A stretch of 64,000 nt of DNA from Prochlorococcus marinus. GTDB lineage: Bacteria > Cyanobacteriota > Cyanobacteriia > PCC-6307 > Cyanobiaceae. Location: NCBI RefSeq assembly GCF_001180325.1, contig NZ_CVSZ01000035.1, positions 248,001 to 312,000 of the forward strand. Direction: 5' to 3'. A model generated the notes under the pieces. It made no database searches, was not told where the DNA came from, and saw only the letters and a list, made by a program, of their open reading frames with translations. The position numbers and the translations under genes were made by a program. Below, piece after piece: positions 9,201 to 18,058 of this stretch; within the stretch, counting starts at the first letter, position 1, and each line of letters begins with the position of its first letter.

Positions 9201-9273
9201 TGGGGGTGGCGAGGATCGAACTCGCCTTAGCCAAATTATGAGTTTGGTGCATTCACCAGATTGCTACACCCCC
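9201..9273 (-). tRNA. tRNA with CAU anticodon (Met elongator type, or Ile2)
   Basis: On the minus strand a complete 73-nt cloverleaf can be drawn: acceptor GGGGGTG/CACCCCC, anticodon stem CCAAA/TTTGG around loop CTCATAA, T arm GCGAG-TTCGATC-CTCGC, discriminator A. The G1-C72 pair and the anticodon stem exclude the initiator tRNA. The CAU anticodon could read Met, or Ile AUA if C34 is modified to lysidine; I cannot decide which from sequence alone. CCA is not encoded. Confidence 0.95.
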
Positions 9274-9414
9274 AAGGGAATTTATGTAGTTTTAATTACA
9301 TTGAATTTTAATATACAATATAAAAATAATATTTCAAAAAACACCTCATTAGGAAGTTTTTGTGAGATTTCTTTTTTTTCTTCTAATCTTTAAATATTAA
9401 TTAAACTTTTACTA

Positions 9415-9975
9415 ATGGGCAAATTTTCGGATAATTATGATTTAAATAAAGCAAAATTGTTAAAACAGTTAATTGAAAAATCTTACAAGAAAGGAAACTT
9501 CACTTTATCTTCAGGAAAAAAAAGCAGTCATTACTTGAACTGTAAACCAGTGTCATTAAATGGCAAAGGCTTAAACTTAATAAGTGAATTATTTTTAGAT
9601 TTAAAGGACTCAAGGTCAAAAGCTGTAGCAGGATTGACATTAGGTGCAGACCCTATAGTAAGTGGATTAATTGTTAAAGCAGCTTTGAATGGACTAGACC
9701 TTGATGGTTTAATAATTAGAAAAGAAATCAAAAAATACGGTACAAAAGCTGGAATAGAGGGTCCTATATTAGAAGAAGGAACTTTGGTAACTGTCTTAGA
9801 GGATGTGGTTACAACTGCTGGTTCAGTAATAAAAGCTATAAAAAAATTACGAGAAAATAATTATGTTGTTGAGGAAGTTTTGTCTATAGTTGATAGGCAA
9901 GAGGGGGGATTAGAAGCCCTTGAAGATGAAAATGTTAAATTAAAGAGTCTTTTTACAATAAAAGACTTTTTATAA
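9415..9975 (+). CDS. pyrE: Orotate phosphoribosyltransferase
   Basis: PyrE converts orotate and PRPP to OMP in pyrimidine synthesis. The 186 residues fit the family. [13 protein letters not shown] lies near residue 28-40 (orotate side), LTLGADPIV in the middle, and the PRPP-binding loop is [13 protein letters not shown]. It is followed after 10 bases by the ygfZ-like gene on the same strand, so the two probably form a transcription unit. Confidence 0.96.
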   Translation: MGKFSDNYDLNKAKLLKQLIEKSYKKGNFTLSSGKKSSHYLNCKPVSLNGKGLNLISELFLDLKDSRSKAVAGLTLGADPIVSGLIVKAALNGLDLDGLIIRKEIKKYGTKAGIEGPILEEGTLVTVLEDVVTTAGSVIKAIKKLRENNYVVEEVLSIVDRQEGGLEALEDENVKLKSLFTIKDFL

Positions 9976-9985
9976 TTATTTCAAA

Positions 9986-10822
9986 ATGCAAGATATAAAA
10001 AAAAAGTTTTGGCTTGAAAAATTTGATTGTTTTTCAATTACTGGAAAAGATGCTAGAAAATTTTTGAATGGAATAACAACTGCTAATATTCTTAATTCAG
10101 AAAATAAAGTTATCAAAACTTGTTGGTTAACTCCAAATGGAGTTCTAAGGTCATTAATTGAAATTATTTTTTTAGAAAGAAGCTTAGAAGTGATTATCTT
10201 GGCGGGTAACACAAATGAAATAATTGATTACTTTAATCAAATTATTTTTCCAGCGGACGATATACTTCTGAGCAAACCTTCCTTGATAAATAGAATTCAG
10301 GAAATTGATGAATCTAGTTCATGGAGAACTTACCAGCCTACTTTCTTCAAAACAGAAGATAAAGAATTTGAAATATATAAAAATATACTAAATTTACTAA
10401 ATCCCAATGATTTAAAACTTTGGAAGATTAATCAGGCAATACCCACATTAGGAATGGAAATAAACGGAAAAAATAATCCTCTTGAACTTGGATTACAAGA
10501 TCTTATAGATTTTAATAAAGGTTGTTATTTAGGGCAAGAAACAATGTCAAAAATAAAAAATGTTTCTTCTTTAAAACAGGAAATAAGAACTTGGAAATCA
10601 TTAGAATCTAATTTGAATTTAGAGGTTGAAGATAAAAATTTATATATAAATTCTGCTAAGGATATTTCTGTAGGAAAAATCACTAGTTTTTTTATATCAG
10701 ATTCTCAAATAAAAGGTTTAGCAATGATAAAAAGAAAATATTTAGAGGAAGGAAATTATTTTTTTTCAGAAATTTTTGGAAAAATTATTATCAATAAATC
10801 TGTAGGATCAATTTTTCTTTAA
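9986..10822 (+). CDS. YgfZ/GcvT-like folate-binding protein
   Basis: The 278-residue protein carries the YgfZ signature KGCYLGQE (178-185, with Cys180). YgfZ proteins are related to the glycine cleavage T protein, bind tetrahydrofolate and assist repair or synthesis of certain iron-sulfur clusters. The N-terminal half, with DARKFLNGI near residue 22, matches the T-protein-like fold. A full GcvT would be longer and lacks this signature, so YgfZ is preferred. It overlaps the convergent nuclease gene by 15 bases. Confidence 0.87.
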   Translation: MQDIKKKFWLEKFDCFSITGKDARKFLNGITTANILNSENKVIKTCWLTPNGVLRSLIEIIFLERSLEVIILAGNTNEIIDYFNQIIFPADDILLSKPSLINRIQEIDESSSWRTYQPTFFKTEDKEFEIYKNILNLLNPNDLKLWKINQAIPTLGMEINGKNNPLELGLQDLIDFNKGCYLGQETMSKIKNVSSLKQEIRTWKSLESNLNLEVEDKNLYINSAKDISVGKITSFFISDSQIKGLAMIKRKYLEEGNYFFSEIFGKIIINKSVGSIFL

Positions 10823-12226
10823 TTGATATTTGATTAAATATTCTGCAATTTTTAGAGTAGCCAAACAATCATCTTTGTTATATTGGATAATTTTTTTTAA
10901 AAATATTTCGTTTTCTGTAATTTGATATTGAATCCACCAGTAAAGTGCTTTCGAGCCACTTACATTTTTCTGAACCCATTCGAACCCAAGCCAATTAGAA
11001 ACAGTTTTTAAGCCATAGTTTTTTAGTGGTAATATCCAAGACTTTCTTATTAAGGCATGTAAGTCAATAAATCTTGAGGCAAGTGAATCAATTTCTTGAT
11101 CACTAAAATTTAGGTTTTTAGCAATATTTATTATTGATATTTTTTCAGTTTCTCCGTAATGCAAAACTGGCCATTCCTTGTGTGAAAAAAGTATTTCAAT
11201 AATTTGCCTGTAAGATTCTCCATTATTGTTTTTAAGATTTAAGATTGGTAGATAAATAAGATCTTCTTTTTTTATAGACAAATTATTTACTTTTAAAAAT
11301 CCATATAAAAAATCATGCTTTTCATCTGGATTTGACTCAATATCAAATATATAAAATCCCGAACATGTTTTTTCTAGTAGATCTTTAGTATTATTTTTAT
11401 TAGAAATGAAATATGGTGCTCCGGAGATATATGCTTGTGCTTGCTTTACAAATATGGACGCTTTTTCATTCTTGTGATCGTTGAATTGAGCTAATTTCTC
11501 GCCAAGTTGTTTTTCGTTATACGAAGCTAATGTTTGGGTATTAATTATTCCTTTTGCTTTGAGTAATGAGGCCGTTTTGGAACCTATTCCATCTATATCT
11601 GTTAGATATCCATTTTCTTTTGCTTCTTTATCACAAAATTTTTGCCAGGAACAAATAGTACATTTTTTCCTATCTTGAGTTATTTCTGGTATGGACCCCC
11701 CCAAGCATTCATTCAAATTTAATAAAACATTTACAACTTTTTTTCTTAATTTTTTATTTAAATAAATTTCTTCAACTTTAACTTTTTTTTCAAAAGTTGA
11801 AATTACTAATCCTTTTTCAATTTTAGATTCTTGAAAAGATTCCAACAGCATAGAACTAAAAGCTAAGTCGAATAAATGTTCTTTTGTTGTTTTGTGGCCT
11901 AACTTATAAACAGCAGGTAAATATTTATATTCTCCCCATTTACTTTTACCTTTAGTCTTTACAATTAATTGTGGACGTATTTCTGCGTTTATATTTTGGA
12001 AAAGATTCCCTTTGATTTTTAATCCTATTACCCCTTGATAACCATTTTCGCAGGCTTTTAATCCTGTATATATTTCACCATTACAAAATTCAGAGAAAAT
12101 TTTAAACTGATTAATTTTATCTATAGCTTTATGGGGAGACCAAACTTCATAAGATTTTTTACCCTTAAAATCGAGCCATGCTTTTCTTTTGCATCTTGTA
12201 AAACTTTTTAAATGAAGAGAATTCAA
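10808..12226 (-). CDS. TM0106-type RecB-like Fe-S nuclease with RNase H-like C-terminal domain
   Basis: The 472-residue protein has three recognisable parts. The first 200 residues look like a RecB/Cas4-type nuclease: Cys12 near the N-terminus and Cys189, Cys192, Cys198 near its end have the one-plus-three spacing of the [4Fe-4S] site in Cas4 and AddB. A helix-hairpin-helix motif follows (DIDGIGSKTASLLKAKG, 210-226). The C-terminal half starts with an RNase H-like strand (FYIFDIESNPD) and ends with YNKDDCLATLKIAEYL, fitting the RNase_H_2 domain. A role in DNA repair or RNA/DNA processing is inferred. Translation seems to start at TTG. There is no CRISPR array in the window. Confidence 0.8.
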   Translation of the reverse strand: MNSLHLKSFTRCKRKAWLDFKGKKSYEVWSPHKAIDKINQFKIFSEFCNGEIYTGLKACENGYQGVIGLKIKGNLFQNINAEIRPQLIVKTKGKSKWGEYKYLPAVYKLGHKTTKEHLFDLAFSSMLLESFQESKIEKGLVISTFEKKVKVEEIYLNKKLRKKVVNVLLNLNECLGGSIPEITQDRKKCTICSWQKFCDKEAKENGYLTDIDGIGSKTASLLKAKGIINTQTLASYNEKQLGEKLAQFNDHKNEKASIFVKQAQAYISGAPYFISNKNNTKDLLEKTCSGFYIFDIESNPDEKHDFLYGFLKVNNLSIKKEDLIYLPILNLKNNNGESYRQIIEILFSHKEWPVLHYGETEKISIINIAKNLNFSDQEIDSLASRFIDLHALIRKSWILPLKNYGLKTVSNWLGFEWVQKNVSGSKALYWWIQYQITENEIFLKKIIQYNKDDCLATLKIAEYLIKYQLKKN

Positions 12227-12305
12227 ATTATTTTTAAAGGCGGTTTTAAAATTTACTCATATAAATTAGTATAGATAATTAAAAGAATTCAGGGAAATTT
12301 TAAAT

Positions 12306-13760
12306 TTGACAGCTGATAAATTAGACAAGATAAAATTTGGAACTGATGGTTGGAGAGGAATAATTGGTTTTGACTTTAACCTTTCTAATCTTTCAAGAGT
12401 TGTTGTCGCTTCATGTCAGGAGTTGAATTATCAATACTATAAAGAAGTTAATTCAAAGAAAATTATTATTGGCTATGATCGCAGATTCATGGCTTGTGAA
12501 TTCGCCAAGCAAATAGTGCCTTTTGTAAGAGGATGTGGTTTCGAACCGATCTTATCTGATAGCTTTGTTACAACACCCTCTTGTAGTTTCTATGCCAAAG
12601 AAGTCGGTTGTCTTGGAGCGTTAGTAATTACAGCAAGTCATAATCCATATAATTGGCTAGGTCTAAAAATAAAGAGCTTTAATGGATGTTCTGTTGACGA
12701 ATCTTTTACAAGTGAAGTTGAAAAAAGATTAATGCTTGGAAATTCAATTGAAAAAATAGATGGTGTTAATCAATTGGTAGATATTAAGAAATTTCATTTA
12801 GATAGAATTAAATCACTTTTTGATATTGACTATATTTCCAAGAGATTAAAAAAAATGAAATTGAGAATTTTTGTAGATTCTATGCATGGTTCAGCTGCAA
12901 ATTGTATGGCTGAGATTTTTGCTTGTAATGATTTAGAAGTTATTTCAGAAATCAGGAAAGATGCGGATCCTTTTTTTGGAGGAAAACCTCCTGAACCTCT
13001 TTTGAATTATGCAGATGATCTAAAACAAATACTTATGAAAAATTCAACAAATGAAGTGAAAACTTTAGGAATTATATTTGATGGTGATGGTGATAGAATT
13101 GCGGCAATTGATGAAAAAGGAAGATACTCTAGTACTCAAGATTTACTCCCATACTTTATTAGCTATTTGGGTGAAATTAAAAATAATTCTTATCCAGTTT
13201 TAAAGACTGTTAGTGGTTCAGATATTATTAAAAATATATCGGAGAGTCAAAATAGAGATGTTTTTGAACTTCCAGTTGGCTTTAAGTATATTGCTGAAAA
13301 AATGATCAAAGAAAAAATATTTATTGGAGGAGAGGAATCTGGGGGAGTTGGTTTTGGTGACTTTATGCCTGAAAGAGATGCTCTATATGCAGCGATGGTT
13401 TTATTAAATGGAATTGCTGAAAAATATCAATATTTATATGAAACCTTAGATGAGATTCAAGAAGATTTTGGGCCAAGTTTTTATAGAAGAATTGATATTA
13501 AATTTCCAAATCAGTCAGAAAAAAATAACGTAAAAGAATTTATAGTAGATAATATTCCAGAGAATATAAATAATCACAAGTTAAAAAGTATCTCAAAAAT
13601 CGATGGAATAAAGTTGAGAATTGATAAAAATTTTTGGCTTCTTTTTAGGTTTTCAGGAACGGAACCTCTTTTAAGGTTATATTGTGAGGCACCAAAAGAA
13701 TCTTATCTAATTGAGGTATTAGAGTGGGGTCAAGAATTTATAAATTTGGCAGGAAAATAA
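12306..13760 (+). CDS. Phosphoglucomutase/phosphomannomutase family protein
   Basis: The alpha-D-phosphohexomutase fold is complete in 484 residues: active-site loop TASHNP (109-114) with the phosphorylated Ser111, metal loop DGDGDR (259-264), sugar-binding GGEESGG, and the phosphate loop RFSGTEPLLRLY near the C-terminus. Whether it prefers glucose or mannose phosphates is not readable; in Prochlorococcus it may link glycogen or sugar-nucleotide metabolism. The start is TTG 12306, directly before the conserved FGTDGWRG block. rdgB follows 2 bases after the stop. Confidence 0.92.
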   Translation: MTADKLDKIKFGTDGWRGIIGFDFNLSNLSRVVVASCQELNYQYYKEVNSKKIIIGYDRRFMACEFAKQIVPFVRGCGFEPILSDSFVTTPSCSFYAKEVGCLGALVITASHNPYNWLGLKIKSFNGCSVDESFTSEVEKRLMLGNSIEKIDGVNQLVDIKKFHLDRIKSLFDIDYISKRLKKMKLRIFVDSMHGSAANCMAEIFACNDLEVISEIRKDADPFFGGKPPEPLLNYADDLKQILMKNSTNEVKTLGIIFDGDGDRIAAIDEKGRYSSTQDLLPYFISYLGEIKNNSYPVLKTVSGSDIIKNISESQNRDVFELPVGFKYIAEKMIKEKIFIGGEESGGVGFGDFMPERDALYAAMVLLNGIAEKYQYLYETLDEIQEDFGPSFYRRIDIKFPNQSEKNNVKEFIVDNIPENINNHKLKSISKIDGIKLRIDKNFWLLFRFSGTEPLLRLYCEAPKESYLIEVLEWGQEFINLAGK

Positions 13761-13762
13761 GG

Positions 13763-14338
13763 ATGAAAAATTTATATTTAGCTAGTAAGAATAAAGGTAA
13801 AATTGAAGAATATAAGAAATTGCTTGCTGGAGTTAATTGTAAATTGTTTCTCCAGCCAGAATCATTAGAAGTTGAAGAGGATGGACTAACATTTAGAGAT
13901 AATGCAATTAAAAAAGCGAGTGAAGTTGCGAGAAAAACGAATAATTTTTCAATAGCAGATGATTCAGGAATTTGTATTGAAGCAATAGGTGGCAAACCGG
14001 GCATTTACTCATCTAGATATGCAGAAAATGATCAGATGAGAATTGAACGAGTTTTAAGAGAACTTGATGGATTAAAAAATAGAAGTGCTTTCTTTATTGC
14101 CAATATTTGTGTTTGTTCCCCAAATGGTGAAGTGATTATTGAATCTGAGGCTAAATGTCATGGCAATATCATTTTGAACCCCAGAGGAAAAAGTGGTTTT
14201 GGGTATGACCCAATTTTTGAGGAGATTTCTACCAGATTAACTTTCGCAGAAATGAATAATGATATTAAAGACTCTTTAAGTCATAGAGGTAAAGCATTAA
14301 AAAAAATTATTCCAGATTTAATTGAAATTTTTTCTTAA
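13763..14338 (+). CDS. rdgB: RdgB/HAM1 family non-canonical purine NTP pyrophosphatase
   Basis: This enzyme hydrolyses ITP, dITP and XTP to monophosphates and keeps deaminated purines out of DNA and RNA. The 191 residues begin with MKNLYLASKNKGKIEEY, the family's usual opening, so I place the start at ATG 13763; an in-frame start 13 codons earlier would add residues inside the previous gene. IADDSGICIEA and SGFGYDPIF are the conserved catalytic and substrate loops. The AAGG just before the ATG is a plausible ribosome site. Confidence 0.95.
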   Translation: MKNLYLASKNKGKIEEYKKLLAGVNCKLFLQPESLEVEEDGLTFRDNAIKKASEVARKTNNFSIADDSGICIEAIGGKPGIYSSRYAENDQMRIERVLRELDGLKNRSAFFIANICVCSPNGEVIIESEAKCHGNIILNPRGKSGFGYDPIFEEISTRLTFAEMNNDIKDSLSHRGKALKKIIPDLIEIFS

Positions 14339-14340
14339 AT

Positions 14341-15825
14341 TTAATTAACCCAAGATCCATGAAGGCCATGAGGAATTGAAATGGGTAATTCATAAACAGC
14401 TAATTCTTTTAAGTCTTTTGCGTCTAATATCACTAAATCGCTTCCTCTTCTTTCTCCGTTCCATAGAAGTATAAATAAAAATCCCTCATCTTCATTTGAA
14501 GAGTTTTCAGATGGAACCATAATTGGTTCACTAACAAATCCACTTGGACCTGCTGACCAAGAAATCTCTTCCTTAGAAGTTAAATTTATTTTTTTTATTG
14601 CTTGAAGTGGAGCGTTCCCCAGCTTTTGAGCTGTGCTTGCCATCCAACTAAAAGTTGCTTTTAATCCTAAGTTTTTAGGATTAACAACAGCAAATTCACA
14701 ACATTGTTCACTGAAAGTTTCAAGTTCACAAGTTTTTGTCTTTAGATCGATAATTGATCTTTTCAGTTTTCCTTCCGGATATTTATCAAAGTCAATATCC
14801 CTAAAATTCTCGTCCGGACCAACTGATGGGAAATCATCATAAAAAATACTATCTAAAACGATTTTGGAATCTTTTTCAAATGCATTTACATGATGAAAAA
14901 CGAATCCTTCTGGAGCATCTATTGTTAAAGGAGGCTGTCCCTTAAATAATCCACTTTCTCTGGGGATGATAAAAAACTTTGCCTTTTTATTTGGGTTTGA
15001 CTTTAGACATTGTGCTGCTCCTCTTTGACCCATTACAAATGGAAGAGGATTGAAATCAATAGCATTCTGTAAAAATATTGCCCAATTAGTTGTGATTGCG
15101 AAATCATGAAGGAATGCAAAGCCATTAAAGGTATCTTTTCTATCAAAAATGAGCTCTCCAGAATTTTTACCAGCATTATCAAATTCCATTAATCTAATGG
15201 TACTTTTTGGCCCGGTTTGTACTCCAAAAGTGACTAAAAGTTCTGAAGATACATTTGAGTTGAGGTCTGTTTTGGGATGAGCACTGAATGCTTCGTTAGC
15301 CTTGAGTACCCCTTTTAATGTTGTTAACCCAATAGTGTCAAGATTATCAGGATCCATTGCATGTGGACCTGCTGCTTCCCATAATGCGAGAATTTCATCT
15401 CCTAATTTAATAACATGTGTATTAGCGATATTCTTGAATTTTAGATCTAATGCATTATTTAAAATTCCTCCATTTTTTTGAGTTCCAAAAACACCTCTAT
15501 AAATAAATTTATCTACTTTTTCTTCTTCCAAATAGCCCTTAGTTTTAACAAATCTATTTGTTAAGAATGGCTGACCATTTGCGAATTTTATGGATGTTAT
15601 CATTCCATCACCATCAAATGGATGATGAACCCATTGTCCACCTCTCTCTAATATTCCTGGTCCATTTCTTAATAATGTTCCATTTAGATTTTTAATATTA
15701 TTACCTTTGCTAATTGTAAGAGGCTCTTTAGTTAGCTCCTTTTCTACATTTTGATAAGCACTTGACCAATCTTCTTTATTAAAAATTTTAAATTTATCAA
15801 TTTTTTTATCTTGTAAATTAGTCAC
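14341..15825 (-). CDS. Carotenoid oxygenase (RPE65/apocarotenoid family)
   Basis: The 494-residue protein is a seven-bladed propeller dioxygenase that cleaves carotenoids or apocarotenoids with a non-haem iron. The four iron-binding histidines can be placed at His183 (AHP), His240 (FLHDFAIT), His311 (FVFHHVNAF) and His489 (GLHGSW), with spacing like that of Synechocystis ACO. WVHHPFDGDGM (65-75) is another family landmark. It starts with GTG and its stop lies 2 bases from that of rdgB on the other strand. The substrate is unknown. Confidence 0.92.
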   Translation of the reverse strand: MTNLQDKKIDKFKIFNKEDWSSAYQNVEKELTKEPLTISKGNNIKNLNGTLLRNGPGILERGGQWVHHPFDGDGMITSIKFANGQPFLTNRFVKTKGYLEEEKVDKFIYRGVFGTQKNGGILNNALDLKFKNIANTHVIKLGDEILALWEAAGPHAMDPDNLDTIGLTTLKGVLKANEAFSAHPKTDLNSNVSSELLVTFGVQTGPKSTIRLMEFDNAGKNSGELIFDRKDTFNGFAFLHDFAITTNWAIFLQNAIDFNPLPFVMGQRGAAQCLKSNPNKKAKFFIIPRESGLFKGQPPLTIDAPEGFVFHHVNAFEKDSKIVLDSIFYDDFPSVGPDENFRDIDFDKYPEGKLKRSIIDLKTKTCELETFSEQCCEFAVVNPKNLGLKATFSWMASTAQKLGNAPLQAIKKINLTSKEEISWSAGPSGFVSEPIMVPSENSSNEDEGFLFILLWNGERRGSDLVILDAKDLKELAVYELPISIPHGLHGSWVN

Positions 15826-15897
15826 GACAAATTAATCACTATATCTATCTTCGCCAAAAATCAAATGAATTGTGGCTAATTCGAAAAAATTCCTATT

Positions 15898-16503
15898 TTA
15901 TTGTTTCTCTAACATTCCTTTACTGCTTGGAATTGAATCAGATCTTCTTGGATCTATTTCAGTAGCCATTCTCATTGCTCTTGAAAAAGCTTTAAAGCAC
16001 GCCTCAACTATGTGATGTGAATTACTGCCTCGTATTTGATTAATATGCAGAGTAATACCGCTGTTATTTACAAAGGCAATAAAAAACTCTCTTACTAGTT
16101 CAGTATCATAATTTCCTATTCTAGGGGCTTTTAATTGAAGATCATAAGATATATGCGGTCTACCAGAGCAGTCTAAAGTGACTTGAACTAATGCTTCATC
16201 TAATGGGGCAAAAAAATGTCCAAATCTGCTTATTCCTTTTCTTTCTCCCAAGGCTTTTGAAAATGCTTTGCCTAATGCGATTCCTACATCTTCATTTGTA
16301 TGGTGATCATCAATATGGGTATCTCCAATAGCTTTTATTTTTAAATCGAACAAACCATGACTGGATATTTGATGAAGCATATGATCTAAGAATGGAATCC
16401 CAGTATCAATCTCAGAAATTCCATTTCCATCTAAGTTTATAAATACAGAAATATCTGTTTCATTCGTTTTTCTTTTTATTTCAGATTGCCTTAGAGATGA
16501 CAT
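15898..16503 (-). CDS. hisB: Imidazoleglycerol-phosphate dehydratase
   Basis: HisB removes water from imidazole glycerol phosphate in histidine synthesis. The 201 residues are the length of a monofunctional dehydratase, without the phosphatase domain found in E. coli. The manganese-binding histidine blocks are present: [18 protein letters not shown] in the first half and [17 protein letters not shown] in the second. It lies 20 bases downstream of fabI on the minus strand, so cotranscription is likely although the pathways differ. Confidence 0.97.
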   Translation of the reverse strand: MSSLRQSEIKRKTNETDISVFINLDGNGISEIDTGIPFLDHMLHQISSHGLFDLKIKAIGDTHIDDHHTNEDVGIALGKAFSKALGERKGISRFGHFFAPLDEALVQVTLDCSGRPHISYDLQLKAPRIGNYDTELVREFFIAFVNNSGITLHINQIRGSNSHHIVEACFKAFSRAMRMATEIDPRRSDSIPSSKGMLEKQ

Positions 16504-16523
16504 TTTTATGCAAAATACTTAGT

Positions 16524-17306
16524 TTACATTCCATTAATGCAGTAACCCGCATCAACATAAATTGTTTGGCCTGAAATGCCGCTAGAGAGATCACTTAATA
16601 AAAAAGCAGCTGTATTACCTACTTCTGTTTGAGTGACTGTTCTGCGTAAAGGAGCCTTTTCTTCAACATTGTGAATCATATCTAAAATGCCACCTATAGC
16701 AGAACTCGCAAGTGTTCTTATAGGCCCAGCACTTATTGCGTTAACTCTGACTTGTTTTTCGGGACCAAGTTCTGCAGAAAGATATCTTACTGAAGCTTCT
16801 AAAGCTGCTTTAGCAACTCCCATCACGTTATAGTTAGGAATGGCCCTTTCTGAACCTAAATAAGTTAATGAGACAACACCAGCACCATCACTAAAAAGTG
16901 GTTTTGCTGCTTTACATAAAGGTGCTAACGAATATGCACTTATATTAAGAGCCCTATCAAAACCCTCTGAAGTGGTAGCACTATAATCTCCAATCAATTC
17001 ATCGCGTCCTGCAAATGCTAGGCAGTGAACTAATCCGTCAATTTGCCCCCAATTATCTTTTATATTTTTAAAGATTTCTTCAATTTGAGCTGGATTTTGA
17101 ACATCAAGAGGCAAAAATAACGATGGGTTTAAAGGTTCAGTTAGTTCTCTAACTTTAGATTCGAATCTTCCCTTATCATCAGGCAAATATGTGATTCCAA
17201 GTTCTGCGCCAGCTTTTGAAAGTTGTTGAGCGATACCCCATGCTATTGAACGATTGTTGGCAATTCCTGTAACAAGAATTTTTTTGCCAGTTAGATTTAG
17301 AAGCAT
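16524..17306 (-). CDS. fabI: Enoyl-[acyl-carrier-protein] reductase (NADH)
   Basis: FabI performs the last reduction of each fatty acid elongation cycle. The 260-residue SDR protein has the FabI-type nucleotide motif GIANNRSIAWGIA near the N-terminus, instead of the usual GxxxGxG, and the catalytic pair in YNVMGVAKAALE (Tyr-x6-Lys). It ends with GQTIYVDAGYCINGM, typical of FabI. It is upstream of hisB on the minus strand and divergent from the peroxiredoxin-like gene. Confidence 0.97.
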   Translation of the reverse strand: MLLNLTGKKILVTGIANNRSIAWGIAQQLSKAGAELGITYLPDDKGRFESKVRELTEPLNPSLFLPLDVQNPAQIEEIFKNIKDNWGQIDGLVHCLAFAGRDELIGDYSATTSEGFDRALNISAYSLAPLCKAAKPLFSDGAGVVSLTYLGSERAIPNYNVMGVAKAALEASVRYLSAELGPEKQVRVNAISAGPIRTLASSAIGGILDMIHNVEEKAPLRRTVTQTEVGNTAAFLLSDLSSGISGQTIYVDAGYCINGM

Positions 17307-17411
17307 TTTGTTTATTATTTCTATTATTCTCCTATATAAAAGTACCTATCTTTACGGATTACTGCAAAATATACAATAATTTTCAAATATCAAAGAATTT
17401 TTAATTTGAAC

Positions 17412-18005
17412 ATGGTCAGAACAAATTCTATGGTTTTGGAATTAGGTTTTCGATTACCTAATTTCCAAATGTTAAATGTTAATTCTTCAAAAAATGAATA
17501 TTTTAATTCTCATAATCTAGATAATCGGCATTTACTCTTAATGTTTATTTGTGTCCATTGCCCATTTGTTAAATATATTGAAAATCAAATTTTCACCTTA
17601 AGTAAAGAAATTGAAAATACAGTTCAAATAGTTGCAATCTCTAGTAATGATATTGTAACTCATCCTTCAGATTCTCCTAAAAATATGAGATTACAAATAC
17701 AATCACAGGGATGGAGTTTTCCATATCTATATGATGAAAATCAAAATTTTGCTAAGGAATTAAAAGCGGCTTGCACCCCAGATTTTTATCTTTTTTCAAA
17801 TGAAGGAAATGGTGATTTTTTATTGTTTTATCATGGCCAATTAGACGATAGTAGACCAGGTAATGACATCCCTCTATCTGGAAAAGATTTGCGCTCTGCT
17901 GTAAAAGATTTGAATCAAGATAATTCTTATCCTTCAAATCAGATTCCTTCTTTAGGTTGCAATATAAAATGGACTCCTGGCAAAGAACCGAGTTGGTTTA
18001 AGTGA
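17412..18005 (+). CDS. Thioredoxin-fold, peroxiredoxin-like protein (PRX_like1 type)
   Basis: The 197-residue protein has the layout of the PRX_like1 group of thioredoxin-fold proteins. Residues FICVHCPFVKYIE carry the CxxC-type redox pair, ACTPDFYLF is the cis-proline region, and GQLDDSRPGND plus the C-terminal GCNIKW are hallmark blocks. The start ATG at 17412 gives MVRTNSMVLELG, which fits relatives; a TTG two codons earlier is possible. It should act as a cytoplasmic thiol oxidoreductase or peroxidase; the substrate is unknown. Confidence 0.85.
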   Translation: MVRTNSMVLELGFRLPNFQMLNVNSSKNEYFNSHNLDNRHLLLMFICVHCPFVKYIENQIFTLSKEIENTVQIVAISSNDIVTHPSDSPKNMRLQIQSQGWSFPYLYDENQNFAKELKAACTPDFYLFSNEGNGDFLLFYHGQLDDSRPGNDIPLSGKDLRSAVKDLNQDNSYPSNQIPSLGCNIKWTPGKEPSWFK

Positions 18006-18058
18006 ATTAAAATGTTTTTTTACCCATACAAATCTGGTTTAGGGTTAATATATTCACT

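Noticed and set aside
9193-9393. A 66-codon frame on the plus strand over the CAU tRNA
   Set aside because: It reads through the tRNA gene on the other strand; the tRNA explains the sequence.
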